A stretch of DNA of 64,000 nucleotides from Pseudomonas viridiflava (GTDB taxonomy: Bacteria; Pseudomonadota; Gammaproteobacteria; Pseudomonadales; Pseudomonadaceae), in contig NZ_UTVH01000031.1 of the NCBI RefSeq assembly GCF_900585905.1, forward strand, positions 62,001-126,000, written 5' to 3'. A program made the translations under genes and the position numbers. The stretch's first letter is position 1, and each line of letters starts with the position of its first letter. Shown in pieces: positions 1 to 9,495 of this stretch. Under the pieces are notes generated by a model. That model had not been told where the DNA came from. It worked only from the letters and a program-made list of their open reading frames with translations, and searched no databases.

Positions 1-396
1 GAAGTCATCGGCAACGATCTGGCGCTGACCATGGCGGCCGAAGGCGGCCAGTTGCAGCTCAACGTGATGGAGCCGCTGATCGCCTACAAGATTTTCGACT
101 CGATCCGCCTCCTGCAACGCGCCATGGACATGCTGCGCGAGCATTGCATTGTCGGCATTACCGCCAACGAAACCCGCTGCCGCGAACTGGTCGAGCATTC
201 CATCGGCCTGGTCACTGCACTGAACCCCTACATCGGCTACGAAAACGCCACACGTATTGCGCGCATCGCCCTGGAAAGCGGCCGCGGCGTGCTGGAACTG
301 GTGCGCGAAGAAGGCTTGCTCGATGACGCCATGCTCGATGACATCCTGCGCCCGGAAAACATGATTGCTCCGCGTCTGGTGCCGTTGAAGGCCTGA
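1..396 (+). CDS. aspA: aspartate ammonia-lyase, C-terminal part (cut by window start)
   Basis: The reading frame is open from base 1, so only the last ~131 residues are present. They match the C-terminal helical part of the fumarase/aspartase superfamily (N-V-M-E-P near the start, then the TANETRC segment). The enzyme deaminates L-aspartate to fumarate and ammonia. The next two genes are an amino-acid symporter and an asparaginase, which makes an asparagine-to-aspartate-to-fumarate route likely. A strong terminator 70 bases downstream separates it from the symporter. Confidence 0.9.
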   Translation, partial: EVIGNDLALTMAAEGGQLQLNVMEPLIAYKIFDSIRLLQRAMDMLREHCIVGITANETRCRELVEHSIGLVTALNPYIGYENATRIARIALESGRGVLELVREEGLLDDAMLDDILRPENMIAPRLVPLKA

Positions 397-466
397 TCAG
401 GTGATCGACAGCAAACCAGCAACACGCTCACCAGGTTGAGGGTCTAGACACCCCTCATCCTTTTGG

Positions 467-501
467 GGGTCCAGAGATGATTCTCTCGGACCCTTTTTTT
501 T
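467..501 (+). terminator. rho-independent terminator after aspA
   Basis: Stem GGGTCC...GGACCC with an inner AGAGA/TCTCT pairing, followed by eight T residues at 494-501. Placed to end aspA transcription before the symporter gene. Confidence 0.88.
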
Positions 502-644
502 ACCTGCAAATCTTCACCTTCAAAACACCGGCTGCCCTCAACCACAAGGATGAAATCGCTCCGCACAACGGAAAGTCTTGCAGACGCAACACGAGCGCAC
601 CGGTATAGTGCGCGCCCCTAAAAACAACAGCGAGAGGATTCATC

Positions 645-2096
645 ATGCTTGAAGTCATCAACGACTTCCTATCGGGCAAAGTGCTGATCGTACTGATCGT
701 AGGGCTCGGCGGTTATTTCACGATTCGTTCGCGATTCGTCCAGTTTCGCCACTTTTTCCACATGTTCGCTGTTTTTAAAGACAGTCTGCGCAGCAGCTCA
801 GGCCAGCTCAGCTCTTTCCAGGCATTGATGCTCAGCCTTGCCGGCCGCGTCGGCGCGGGCAACATTGCTGGCGTCGGTATCGCCGTGACACTGGGTGGCC
901 CTGGCGCCGTATTCTGGATGTGGGTCACCGCACTGGTGGGCATGTCCAGCAGCTTCATCGAGTGTGCACTTGCTCAGTTGTACAAGCGCAAGGACTCCGA
1001 AGGCCAGTTCCGTGGCGGCCCGGCGTACTACATCCAGCACGGCCTGGGTAAGCGCTGGCTGGGCATGGTCATGGCTGTATTGCTGCTGGTGACCTTCGGC
1101 TTCGCTTTCAACGGCCTGCAATCCCACGCCGTCACCGACTCGCTCAAGGGCGCCTTCGGTATCGACACCATGACCACCGGCGTCTGCCTCGTTGTGCTGC
1201 TGGGTCTGGCGTTCATCGGTGGCATTAAACGCATCGCCGCCATTTCCGACCTGCTGGTGCCGGTCAAGACCGTGATTTACATCGGCGTGACCGTCTACGT
1301 CATCGTGCTGCAGATCGACCACGTACCGGCCATGCTGGCGACCATCGTGCGCAGCGCCTTCGGCCTTGATCCAGTGTTTGGCGGCCTGATCGGCAGCGCC
1401 ATCGTCATGGGCGTCAAACGCGGCGTGTTCGCCAACGAAGCAGGTCTTGGCAGTGCGCCCAACGTCGCGGCGGTCGCTCAGGTCGAGCACCCGGTGGCAC
1501 AAGGTGTGGTTCAGGCCTTCAGCGTGTTCCTCGACACCTTTGTGATCTGCACCTGCACCGCCTTGCTGATTCTACTTTCCGGCATCTACGACATCGGCTA
1601 CAGCGGCAACGGCATCGTCCTGGCGCAGAACTCGCTGGCAGCGGTAGTGGGTGACTGGGGCCGTGTTTTCATCAGCGTTGCCCTGGCACTGTTCGTCTTC
1701 ACCTCGATTCTCTACAACTATTACCTGGGTGAAAACAGCCTGCGCTTCCTGTTCGGCGAGAAGAAAATGGCCATCGTCGGCTACCGCATTCTGGTGCTGG
1801 TGCTGATCCTGTGGGGTGCCGTGGTTGACCTCAACACTGTGTTCGCCTTCGCCGATATCACCATGACCATGCTGGCGTTCGTCAACCTGATCGCCCTGGC
1901 CATGCTGTTCAAGGTCGCCATGCGCATCCTGCGCGACTACGATGCCCAGCGTAAGGCCGGGGTGAAGACGCCGGTGTTCGATTCCAGCCAGTTCCCGGAT
2001 CTGGACCTGGATCGCAATGCCTGGCCAGCCAACCCGACTCATCAGCCGACCCATCAGGCTGAGGCCGTGGCTAAACCCGCGCCACGCACCCACTAA
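645..2096 (+). CDS. sodium:alanine symporter (AGCS family)
   Basis: 483-residue polytopic membrane protein with about 11 hydrophobic segments. The AGCS signature VGAGNIAGV lies near residues 69-77, and a second family motif (GVKRGVFANEAGLGS) lies near residue 250. The family imports alanine, glycine or related amino acids with Na+. The ATG has a GAGAGGA ribosome site. The asparaginase gene starts 30 bases after the stop, so the two are probably co-transcribed and the natural substrate may be asparagine or another amino acid degraded by the neighbours. The tail after residue ~455 is hydrophilic and Pro/His/Thr-rich. Confidence 0.9.
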   Translation: MLEVINDFLSGKVLIVLIVGLGGYFTIRSRFVQFRHFFHMFAVFKDSLRSSSGQLSSFQALMLSLAGRVGAGNIAGVGIAVTLGGPGAVFWMWVTALVGMSSSFIECALAQLYKRKDSEGQFRGGPAYYIQHGLGKRWLGMVMAVLLLVTFGFAFNGLQSHAVTDSLKGAFGIDTMTTGVCLVVLLGLAFIGGIKRIAAISDLLVPVKTVIYIGVTVYVIVLQIDHVPAMLATIVRSAFGLDPVFGGLIGSAIVMGVKRGVFANEAGLGSAPNVAAVAQVEHPVAQGVVQAFSVFLDTFVICTCTALLILLSGIYDIGYSGNGIVLAQNSLAAVVGDWGRVFISVALALFVFTSILYNYYLGENSLRFLFGEKKMAIVGYRILVLVLILWGAVVDLNTVFAFADITMTMLAFVNLIALAMLFKVAMRILRDYDAQRKAGVKTPVFDSSQFPDLDLDRNAWPANPTHQPTHQAEAVAKPAPRTH

Positions 2097-2125
2097 GCTG
2101 CCACGCGCCGCACCGGAGAAGAGCC

Positions 2126-3130
2126 ATGACTGTTGAATCGCCCAAACCCGCTCAGCGCGTGATGGTTCTTTATACCGGTGGCACCATCGGCATGCAGGCC
2201 AGCGCCAGCGGTCTGGCGCCGGCCTCGGGGTTCGAGGCGCGCATGGCCGAGCATCTGGCCACGCAAACGCAGGTGTCGGTGCCGCAGTGGCAGTTTCGCG
2301 AGATGTCGCCGCTGATCGACAGCGCCAACATGACCCCCGAGTACTGGTTGCGCCTGCGCCAGGCTGTGGTCGACGCAGTTGAGGTCGACGGCTGTGATGC
2401 GGTGCTGGTGCTGCACGGCACCGACACCCTGGCTTACAGCGCTGCCGCGATGAGCTTCCAGCTGCTGGGGCTTGCGGCACCGGTGCTGTTTACCGGCTCG
2501 ATGCTGCCAGCAGGCGTGCCGGACAGCGATGCCTGGGAAAACGTCAGCGGCTCGCTGCTGGCGCTGGGCAAAGGCCTGCCTGGCGGCGTGCACCTGTACT
2601 TTCACGGCGAACTGCTGGCCCCCACTCGCTGCGCCAAGGTCCGCAGCTTCGGGCGTCATCCGTTCGCGGCGCTCAAGCGTGCCCACAGCGGAAAAGCCGT
2701 CGCAGTGCCTGAAACTGCAGTGGACTATCGTCGCCCGCTGTCACTGGCACAGGTGGCGGTTCTGCCGCTGTTTCCGGGCATTGGCGCCGCGCACGTCGAC
2801 GCCATGGTCCACAGCAACGTTCAGGGTCTGGTGCTGGAATGCTTCGGCAACGGCACAGGGCCTGCCGACGACCTTCAGTTTCTGGCCAGCCTCAAGCACG
2901 CCCGTGACCGCGGCATCTGCGTGGTTGCCATCACCCAATGTCACGAAGGTGGGGTGGAGCTGGACGTCTATGCAGCGGGCAGTCAGTTGCGTGAGGCGGG
3001 CGTGCTGTCAGGTGGTGGCATGACTCGCGAAGCGGCGCTGGGCAAGTTGCACCTGTTGCTCGGTGCCGATTTGCCGCCTGAAGAGGTGCGCCGTCTGGTC
3101 GAAGTGGACCTGTGTGGAGAGCTGCGCTAA
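2126..3130 (+). CDS. ansA: L-asparaginase (type I-like, cytoplasmic)
   Basis: 334 residues, the usual length for a single-chain asparaginase. The first catalytic Thr motif TGGTIG is at residues 17-22 and the second, HGTDT, at residues 97-101 (T99, D100). There is no signal peptide, which favours a cytoplasmic enzyme hydrolysing asparagine to aspartate and ammonia. Ribosome site GGAGAAG precedes the ATG. It follows the symporter by 30 bases and lies next to aspA, giving a coherent uptake and degradation set. Glutaminase side activity cannot be excluded. Confidence 0.88.
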   Translation: MTVESPKPAQRVMVLYTGGTIGMQASASGLAPASGFEARMAEHLATQTQVSVPQWQFREMSPLIDSANMTPEYWLRLRQAVVDAVEVDGCDAVLVLHGTDTLAYSAAAMSFQLLGLAAPVLFTGSMLPAGVPDSDAWENVSGSLLALGKGLPGGVHLYFHGELLAPTRCAKVRSFGRHPFAALKRAHSGKAVAVPETAVDYRRPLSLAQVAVLPLFPGIGAAHVDAMVHSNVQGLVLECFGNGTGPADDLQFLASLKHARDRGICVVAITQCHEGGVELDVYAAGSQLREAGVLSGGGMTREAALGKLHLLLGADLPPEEVRRLVEVDLCGELR

Positions 3131-3159
3131 GCGCAGCGCTCCTGCATCGCCCCTGCTGG

Positions 3160-4044
3160 TCAGATGGTCTTCTCATCCTTGGCGTCCCTGAGCATCGAAT
3201 CCAGATTGCGTTCGATGTTGTTGCACAGGGCGGTCATCTGGATTTCGTGTTCGCTGGCGCTGAAAGGGCTTTGCAGGTCGGTGCCGATTTTTTCAATTGC
3301 CAGCAGCATGAAGCCGACCACCGTTGATGCCAACGGCGTGAACCAGCCCAGCGTGTCCACCAGGCCAATGGGCAAAATCACGCAGAACAGGCTGATGAAC
3401 AGCCGCGGGAACGCCACGTAAGGGTACGGCAACGGCGTATTCGCGATTCGCTCCATGCCGCCCTGGCAGTTGGAGATGTCCACCAGCGTCGACTCGATAC
3501 GTGCCAGATGGATGGCATCCAGGCGCCCAGCCTGATACTCCTTGGCGATCAACGCAGCCGACGCATTGAGCACATCGTTGGGAAAGTTGTTGGTGTCGTG
3601 CCGCCGCGCGAATTCCTCGCGGGTGATCAGTGCCTGCACGTCCTCACCGCATGCGCCGCCCTTCAAATGAGCAGACAGGCATTTGACGTAAGCCACATGG
3701 CGACGCAACAGCACAGCCTTGGCCGGATTGATGTCGCCTTCGTCCTGAATCAGCGTCAGCACTTGACGCGCGAAGCTGCGGGAATTGTTGACCAGCGAGC
3801 CCCACAACGTGCGCGCTTCCCACCAGCGGTTGTAGGCGCTGGAGTTACGGAAACTGGTCAGCACCACCAGCGCCGAAGCCAGCAGCGTCAACGGCAACGA
3901 AGGCAGGGAAATCCTGCGATCGAGAAAGAGCATGAAATCGACGGTGACGATGATGTCCCAGATCAGCAGCCAGAATAACGACCAGCCGACATAACCAAAG
4001 GTTTTCAACAGGAATCGATATTTACTCAGGATTGCTTGTTTCAT
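3160..4044 (-). CDS. bestrophin-like family anion channel
   Basis: 294-residue membrane protein of the bacterial bestrophin/RFP-TM family. Visible are two N-terminal membrane segments (residues ~15-65), the RNSSAYNRWWEAR element typical of the family, and a C-terminal hydrophobic pair around the DTLGWFTPLAS stretch. Homologues form pentameric channels for anions or cations. A longer frame reaches 4128, but the ATG at 4044 begins the conserved MKQ...RFLLK start and has AGAGGT upstream. It converges on the asparaginase gene with 29 bases between stops. Confidence 0.85.
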   Translation of the reverse strand: MKQAILSKYRFLLKTFGYVGWSLFWLLIWDIIVTVDFMLFLDRRISLPSLPLTLLASALVVLTSFRNSSAYNRWWEARTLWGSLVNNSRSFARQVLTLIQDEGDINPAKAVLLRRHVAYVKCLSAHLKGGACGEDVQALITREEFARRHDTNNFPNDVLNASAALIAKEYQAGRLDAIHLARIESTLVDISNCQGGMERIANTPLPYPYVAFPRLFISLFCVILPIGLVDTLGWFTPLASTVVGFMLLAIEKIGTDLQSPFSASEHEIQMTALCNNIERNLDSMLRDAKDEKTI

Positions 4045-4190
4045 GGAAGTTACCTCTGGCCACTGCGAAACACACGCCGCACTCTGTTCGAAGCCGATTA
4101 CGAAATATGGTTCGCCAGCGAGCGACAATTACTGAAACGATTAAGGTTCACTTAAGTTTCGCGGCCAGCGGCAAGCAGGCATCCGCGTGC

Positions 4191-4219
4191 GGAACCGGTT
4201 CACTCATTGAAGACACTCA
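4191..4219 (+). promoter_or_regulatory. hrp box (HrpL-dependent promoter), candidate
   Basis: GGAACC at 4191-4196, a 16-base spacer, then ACACTCA at 4213-4219. The P. syringae HrpL consensus is GGAACC-N15/16-CCACNNA, so there is one mismatch (first C of CCAC). It lies 100 bases upstream of the ATG at 4319, in the same direction. Confidence 0.7.
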
Positions 4220-4318
4220 GGTAACGAGACGAACAGGTCGGCTGCAATTGCCCTTTCGCCTCATCCGTTCGTTTGGAATTCCTGCAAAGCGACGCACATT
4301 CAACAGGTGCCTGATCCG

Positions 4319-5575
4319 ATGAGACTTTCTTCTCACTACTTCAACTCATTGCTGAACCTTGGCCGGGCGCCCAAGAATGAAAAGACTTCGACTTCGCAAC
4401 CCAGGAAGTTGCCCTCTGAGCTGAACGCGCAAGTGGCTCACCACGTCATGCTGGATGCGCTGTCGGACGCACAAAAACAGCATCTGTCACGCGAACATGG
4501 CGAGGCGATGGCGGCCAAGGCCTTGTTCTCTCTCGCGCTTTCCAACAAAGAGTGGTCTGAGCAGGTGAGATTCAGTCAGGATGACAAGCCAGGCGTGGGC
4601 CTGGCCATGACCCGTAATGCGATCACCTCGCTGGCACGCCGCTCGCCCCAGGACATGACGACGTTCCAACGTGATGTGAGCCATCTGCTGCGCGAGCGCA
4701 AGCATGTGGAGGTGGCGTTGGCCCCATTGTCAGAAGAGCAGCGCCAGGTGGTGTTTCAGGCGCTGCTTACCTCGCCGCCCTCCAGGGAGCTGCGTCTGGA
4801 GGGCCTGAACCCTCGTGATGCGCCGTATATTCCGGCGATTGCCGAACGCAGCGAGTCCTCATTGCGAATATCCCTCAACCTGCGCAACCAGGGCCTTAAT
4901 GATCAGCATCTGACTCAGTTGGCGCCGCTCTTCGAGCAGCCGCTTCCCCGGCTGGCGACTATTGATCTGCGCTGGAACAATTTCAGCGCTGAAGCCTTGG
5001 CGGCGCTGCCTGCAGCGCACGCCCAGACACATCTACGGACAGGCGGCGACCGTTTGCAGCCACGCACCGGGGAGATTGTCAGCAGTGTGCTGCGGCAAAG
5101 TGGCAGTCGAGGAGAGCTGGACCTCTCCAGCTACCAAGACCTGGACAGCAGGGAAATACAGGCGGTCGTCGAGGCCTTGAGGGCTAACCCGGGCCCCTTC
5201 AACTCGCTGTGCCTCAACCTTGGCTTCAGCCATAACCTCATGGGCCCTGAGGGGGGCGAGTCGCTCGCGGCGCTGATCAAGGACCCGGATTGCCGACTGC
5301 GTGACCTGAGCCTGGCTCGCGGTGGTCTGGGTGACCGGGGCGCCTCGGCACTTGCCCAGGCCCTGGGCAGCGGCCATGGCCGCGTGAGCAAGCTCAACCT
5401 CAGCGACAACGGCATCACCGATGGCGGGGCCAGGGAGCTGCTGAACGCCATGGAGCAGCCAGGATTCACACCCAGGTCCGTCAGCCTGAGGTCCAACCCT
5501 GCCATCAGCATGCAGATGCAGAGCGATCTGACCGCCGCTGCCGAGCGCAAAGGCATTCATTTGCACCTCGGCTAG
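4319..5575 (+). CDS. candidate type III effector with F-box-like and GALA-type leucine-rich repeats
   Basis: 418 residues from the ATG at 4319, which has AGGTG nine bases upstream; a GTG at 4307 is possible but less likely. The first 50 residues hold seven Ser and no acidic residue before position 21, as in type III secretion signals. Residues ~29-80 start KLPSEL and end SLALSNKEW, resembling an F-box (LPxEL ... W). Residues ~155-418 carry ribonuclease-inhibitor-type LRRs such as LNLSDNGITDGGARELL. F-box plus this LRR type is the architecture of Ralstonia GALA effectors. A candidate hrp box lies upstream. Secretion and SKP1 binding are inferred, not shown; I cannot name a Hop family for it. 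Confidence 0.7.
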   Translation: MRLSSHYFNSLLNLGRAPKNEKTSTSQPRKLPSELNAQVAHHVMLDALSDAQKQHLSREHGEAMAAKALFSLALSNKEWSEQVRFSQDDKPGVGLAMTRNAITSLARRSPQDMTTFQRDVSHLLRERKHVEVALAPLSEEQRQVVFQALLTSPPSRELRLEGLNPRDAPYIPAIAERSESSLRISLNLRNQGLNDQHLTQLAPLFEQPLPRLATIDLRWNNFSAEALAALPAAHAQTHLRTGGDRLQPRTGEIVSSVLRQSGSRGELDLSSYQDLDSREIQAVVEALRANPGPFNSLCLNLGFSHNLMGPEGGESLAALIKDPDCRLRDLSLARGGLGDRGASALAQALGSGHGRVSKLNLSDNGITDGGARELLNAMEQPGFTPRSVSLRSNPAISMQMQSDLTAAAERKGIHLHLG

Positions 5576-5761
5576 CGCAACGGCTAGTCCGCAAGGGCAA
5601 TGGGGCAATCGCAGTCACCCGAGCTTTTCGTCGCTACGTTTCATCGGCAGAACGAGAAACGGGTTCGCTCGAGCGGGTTGGAATCTCTTGGAACAAACCG
5701 CGCATTGCCGCGCTCGACATGTTTCTGGATGTTCAGCAGCACGTCACCGAGGGTTTACTCA

Positions 5762-7837
5762 ATGGGCACGTCCTTTACCAGCGAACAACGCACCGCACGC
5801 GACCAACTCTGCATCAATACCATCCGCACCCTGGCCATGGATGCCGTGCAGCAGGCCAACTCCGGCCACCCAGGTACGCCCATGGCACTGGCGCCGGTGG
5901 GCTACACGCTGTGGAAGCGGTTCCTGCGCTACCACCCTGAACATCCGGACTGGCCTAATCGCGACCGCTTCGTGCTGTCAGTGGGCCACGCTTCAATGCT
6001 GCTTTACTCGCTGCTGCACCTGGCTGGCGTGGTCGAGATCGACGAGCACGGCAAGCCCTCGGGCCAGCCTGCGGTCAGCCTTGATGACATCAAACAGTTC
6101 CGCCAGCTCGACTCCAAGACGCCAGGCCACCCGGAATACCGCATGACCACGGGCGTGGAAACCACCACCGGCCCTCTTGGCCAGGGCTGCGCCAACAGCG
6201 TCGGCATGGCCATGGCCGAACGCTGGCTGGGCGAACGTTTCAACGCAGCCGACCGCACGCTGTTCGATTACAACGTTTACGTGCTCTGCGGCGACGGCGA
6301 CATGATGGAAGGCGTGACCGCCGAAGCGGCCTCCCTGGCCGGCCACCTGAAGCTGGCCAACCTGTGCTGGATCTACGACAACAACACCATCAGCATCGAA
6401 GGCCACACGGAACTGGCCTTCAGTGAAGACGTGATGACCCGTTTTGAGGGCTATGGCTGGAACACCCTGCATGTGTCCGACGCCAACGACCTCGAAGCCC
6501 TGGCCCGGGCTGTCGACGTGTTCAGGCAGACCGATGACGCGCCCACCCTGATTGTGGTCGACAGCGTGATCGGCTATGGCTCGCCAAACAAACACAACAC
6601 TGCTGCCGCCCACGGCGAGCCCTTGGGCGACGATGAAATCAGGTTGACCAAAAAGGCCTATGGCTGGGATGAGAGTTCCAGTTTCCTGGTGCCTGATGAC
6701 GCCCGCACCTGGCTGCGCGATGCACTGCTTGAGCGCACGACCGAACATTACGAAAAATGGCAGGCCGATTTTGCCGCGCTGCAAAGCACTGAGCCGCATC
6801 TGGCCGACGAGCTCCAACGCATGCGCGCCGGAGAGATGCCGGAGCACTGGCAGGATGACCTGCAGACCTTTGAGGCTGACGCCAAGGGCATCGCGTCGCG
6901 GGCATCCGGCGGCAAGGTGCTGAATGCGTTCGCGGCGAAGATTCCCTGGTTGCTCGGCGGCTCGGCAGACCTTTCACCGTCCACCAAGACCAACCTGACA
7001 TTCGACGGCGCAGGCAGTTTTTCAGCTGACAACTACAGTGGGCGCAACCTGCACTTCGGCATTCGCGAACATGCAATGGGCTCCATCGCCAACGGCATGG
7101 CGCTGTGCTACGTGAGGCCTTACACCTCGACATTTCTGGTGTTCAGCGACTACATGAAGCCGCCGATCAGGCTGGCGTCGATCATGGAGCTGCCGGTGAT
7201 TTTCGTTTTCACCCACGACTCCATCGGGGTCGGCGAAGACGGGCCGACTCACCAGCCCATCGAGCAACTGACGCAGCTGCGGGCCACTCCGGGCCTGCTG
7301 ACCCTGCGTCCGGGGGATGCCAACGAAACCGCCCAGGCCTGGAAGATTGCGCTCGCGCAGACAAGCCGACCCTCTTGCATCGTGCTGTCGCGACAGCCCC
7401 TGCCGACTCTGGATCGCACGCAATATGCCCCTGCGCAAGGGCTGAGCAAAGGTGCTTATGTGCTGGCTGATGCCAGGGACGGTGAGCCAGAAGTGATCCT
7501 GATCGCCACCGGCAGCGAGGTCAGCCTGGTGGTCGAGGCCTTCGAGCAACTGAAGGCGCAGGGTGTTGCCGCACGCGTAGTATCAATGCCCAGCTGGGAA
7601 TTGTTCGAAGATCAGGATCAGGCTTACCGCGACAACGTCCTGCCCCCGGCCGTCACTGCACGCGTCGCCGTGGAGCAGGCAGGCCCGTTGGGCTGGGATC
7701 GGTACGTCGGCAACACCGGCGCGAAAGTCACCATGAACACCTTCGGCGCCTCCGCCCCCATCGACAAGTTGCAGGCCAAGTTCGGCTTCACGGTGGACAA
7801 CATCGTAAAACTGGCCAAGGCGCAGATGGCGAAATAA
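5762..7837 (+). CDS. tkt: transketolase (probable second paralogue)
   Basis: 691 residues, full length. The N-terminal TPP-binding GDGDMMEG...NN motif is near residues 176-205, followed by the pyrimidine-binding domain (GIREHAMG) and the C-terminal domain. It transfers two-carbon units between ketose and aldose phosphates in the pentose phosphate pathway. The frame is open back to 5600, but the ATG at 5762 matches the family start and has GAGGG upstream. The gene is not beside epd-pgk-fba, where the main pseudomonad tktA normally lies, and its N-terminus differs from that enzyme as I know it, so a second copy is likely. Confidence 0.88.
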   Translation: MGTSFTSEQRTARDQLCINTIRTLAMDAVQQANSGHPGTPMALAPVGYTLWKRFLRYHPEHPDWPNRDRFVLSVGHASMLLYSLLHLAGVVEIDEHGKPSGQPAVSLDDIKQFRQLDSKTPGHPEYRMTTGVETTTGPLGQGCANSVGMAMAERWLGERFNAADRTLFDYNVYVLCGDGDMMEGVTAEAASLAGHLKLANLCWIYDNNTISIEGHTELAFSEDVMTRFEGYGWNTLHVSDANDLEALARAVDVFRQTDDAPTLIVVDSVIGYGSPNKHNTAAAHGEPLGDDEIRLTKKAYGWDESSSFLVPDDARTWLRDALLERTTEHYEKWQADFAALQSTEPHLADELQRMRAGEMPEHWQDDLQTFEADAKGIASRASGGKVLNAFAAKIPWLLGGSADLSPSTKTNLTFDGAGSFSADNYSGRNLHFGIREHAMGSIANGMALCYVRPYTSTFLVFSDYMKPPIRLASIMELPVIFVFTHDSIGVGEDGPTHQPIEQLTQLRATPGLLTLRPGDANETAQAWKIALAQTSRPSCIVLSRQPLPTLDRTQYAPAQGLSKGAYVLADARDGEPEVILIATGSEVSLVVEAFEQLKAQGVAARVVSMPSWELFEDQDQAYRDNVLPPAVTARVAVEQAGPLGWDRYVGNTGAKVTMNTFGASAPIDKLQAKFGFTVDNIVKLAKAQMAK

Positions 7838-7842
7838 GTCTC

Positions 7843-7868
7843 GTGGGACCGGCTTTAGCCGGTCCCAC
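7843..7868. terminator. perfect palindrome between tkt and the YeeE gene, likely bidirectional terminator
   Basis: GTGGGACCGGCT/AGCCGGTCCCAC with a TT loop. It sits between two convergent stops (7837 and 7884). There is no long T run, so it may also be a REP-type element. The same core (GGACCGGCT..AGCCGGTCC) recurs at 27721-27748. Confidence 0.6.
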
Positions 7869-7883
7869 GGCACGATGCGCCTT

Positions 7884-9095
7884 TCAGCAACCGCTCAATG
7901 CCACCTGCGGCTTCTCTCCAGCAAAAAAGAACGGCCGCAATTTCACGCCCACGACGTTGCCGACATACGCAGCCACCAGCCACAACCAGCCATGCAGGCT
8001 GCCGGAAGCAATGCCGCTGAAGTAGGCGCCGATGTTGCAGCCGTAGGCCAGACGCGAACCATAGCCCAGCAACAGACCGCCGATCACCGCCGCCACCAGC
8101 GAGCGCGCCGGAATCTTCAGATTGGGGGCAAAGCGCCCCGCCAATCCTGCCGCCAGCAACGCGCCGATCATGATGCCCACGTCCATGACGCTGGTGATGT
8201 CTTCCCACACTGGAGCCGCCAGCGCCTTGGCGTTTGCCGGCATCTGCCAGAACGCCCAGCTGCCCACGTCTACCCCCAGGGATCCGGCCACTTTTGCGCC
8301 CCACAGGGCGAATGCCGACGTGATCCCCCATGGGCGACCCGCCAGGGCCAGCGTCGCGTAATTGAGCAAGGCCAGACCGATCGCGCCCCACACCAGCGGC
8401 CATGGCCCGTGTAGAAAACGGCGCAGGCCAACATGCTCGCTGGTCACCGCCAACTCCAGATCACCATGACGACGCTTTTCCAGGCGTACGGTGATGAATG
8501 CAATGGCTGCAAACACCAACAGGCTCAACATCAGCGCGGGCAGCACGCCGAAGCTTTTGACGATGGACGTGGCCGGGAAGGAAGGCAGCGAGAACCACCA
8601 GTCAACATGGTGAGTGGCGATCAGCGAACCGAGGATGAAGAACAGCAGCGTCACCAGCATCCGCGCATTACCGCCTCCGGCAGTAAACAGCGTGCCCGAC
8701 GCGCAGCCGCCGCCCAGTTGCATGCCGATGCCGAAGATGAAGGCGCCGAACACCACGGAAACGCCGGCAGGTGCCACCAGGCCGGTGACCGGCTGACCGA
8801 ACAACGTGCCGGCGCCCAATGCCGGAAAGAACAGCACCACGGCAATGGCCAGCATCACCATCTGCGCGCGCAGCCCGGCGCCGCGGCGCTCACGGATGAA
8901 CACCCGCCAGGCCGAAGTAAAACCGAACGCCGCATGATAAAGCGTCAAACCCAGGGCGGCGCCGACGATCAGCAGCAATACCTGACGCACACCGACGCTG
9001 CTCAGCAGGAACATCGCAAGGAACAACAACAGAAATGCCGCAATCAACGGCGCACCCGGCTTGCGCCCCGGCGCTGCAGCGATGGAAGTATTCAT
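7884..9095 (-). CDS. YeeE/YedE family sulfur-compound transporter
   Basis: 403 residues, about ten hydrophobic segments. Two Cys-containing repeats, GGGCASGT near residue 130 and YGCNIGAYFSGIASG near residue 350, are the signature of the Sulf_transp family, whose characterised members (TsuA) import thiosulfate. The two repeats suggest an internally duplicated single-chain form. The frame runs to 9287, but that extension crosses an inverted repeat; the ATG at 9095 starts a Met-Asn-Thr N-terminus followed by the first membrane segment. No sulfurtransferase neighbour is visible, so the exact substrate is unknown. Confidence 0.85.
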   Translation of the reverse strand: MNTSIAAAPGRKPGAPLIAAFLLLFLAMFLLSSVGVRQVLLLIVGAALGLTLYHAAFGFTSAWRVFIRERRGAGLRAQMVMLAIAVVLFFPALGAGTLFGQPVTGLVAPAGVSVVFGAFIFGIGMQLGGGCASGTLFTAGGGNARMLVTLLFFILGSLIATHHVDWWFSLPSFPATSIVKSFGVLPALMLSLLVFAAIAFITVRLEKRRHGDLELAVTSEHVGLRRFLHGPWPLVWGAIGLALLNYATLALAGRPWGITSAFALWGAKVAGSLGVDVGSWAFWQMPANAKALAAPVWEDITSVMDVGIMIGALLAAGLAGRFAPNLKIPARSLVAAVIGGLLLGYGSRLAYGCNIGAYFSGIASGSLHGWLWLVAAYVGNVVGVKLRPFFFAGEKPQVALSGC

Positions 9096-9201
9096 GGAAA
9101 GTCTCGGTTGGAAAGAATGGCGCAAGTATATCGCGCACTCGCTTTCAGCTCGCCGTCGCCGGTCAGGAATTGACGCCATCGGGACCATCTGTAATAACGC
9201 A

Positions 9202-9266
9202 CGAGCACCGCGAAGCCGCGATGGCGGTGTATCCGACAGACCGCTATCGCGGCTTCGCGGTGCTCG
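9202..9266. repeat. REP-type inverted repeat
   Basis: Arms 9202-9228 and 9240-9266 are 27 bases long with one mismatch and an 11-base loop. The arm contains CGCGAAGCCGCGATGGCGG, also recognisable at 39384. The remaining 9096-9495 interval holds no credible gene, only a further half element (GTAGGAGCGCGCTTGCCCGCGAT) near 9420-9442. Confidence 0.85.
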
Positions 9267-9495
9267 GGCGCTCCTGCAGAACAACACTTCAAATCAGCAG
9301 TCGCATGAGCTCAAGCTCAGGCAGGGCGTTCGCTTCGCCAACACGCTGGCTTCTACACTCCGCTTCAGATCGTGGAATCTCGTGCCCGAGACGACGTATT
9401 TCCCAGTCAATGAAATCCGTAGGAGCGCGCTTGCCCGCGATAGCCTCAGGTCTGTCGACGGATAATCCTGCTTGAAATCCAGTTGCACCCAACCA

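Noticed and set aside
798..1502. 234-codon minus-strand frame in the symporter gene
   Set aside because: Antisense shadow with His/Gln/Ala-biased composition and no start signals.
8433..9173. 246-codon plus-strand frame opposite the YeeE gene
   Set aside because: Shadow of a clear membrane protein gene; Gln/His-rich without domains.
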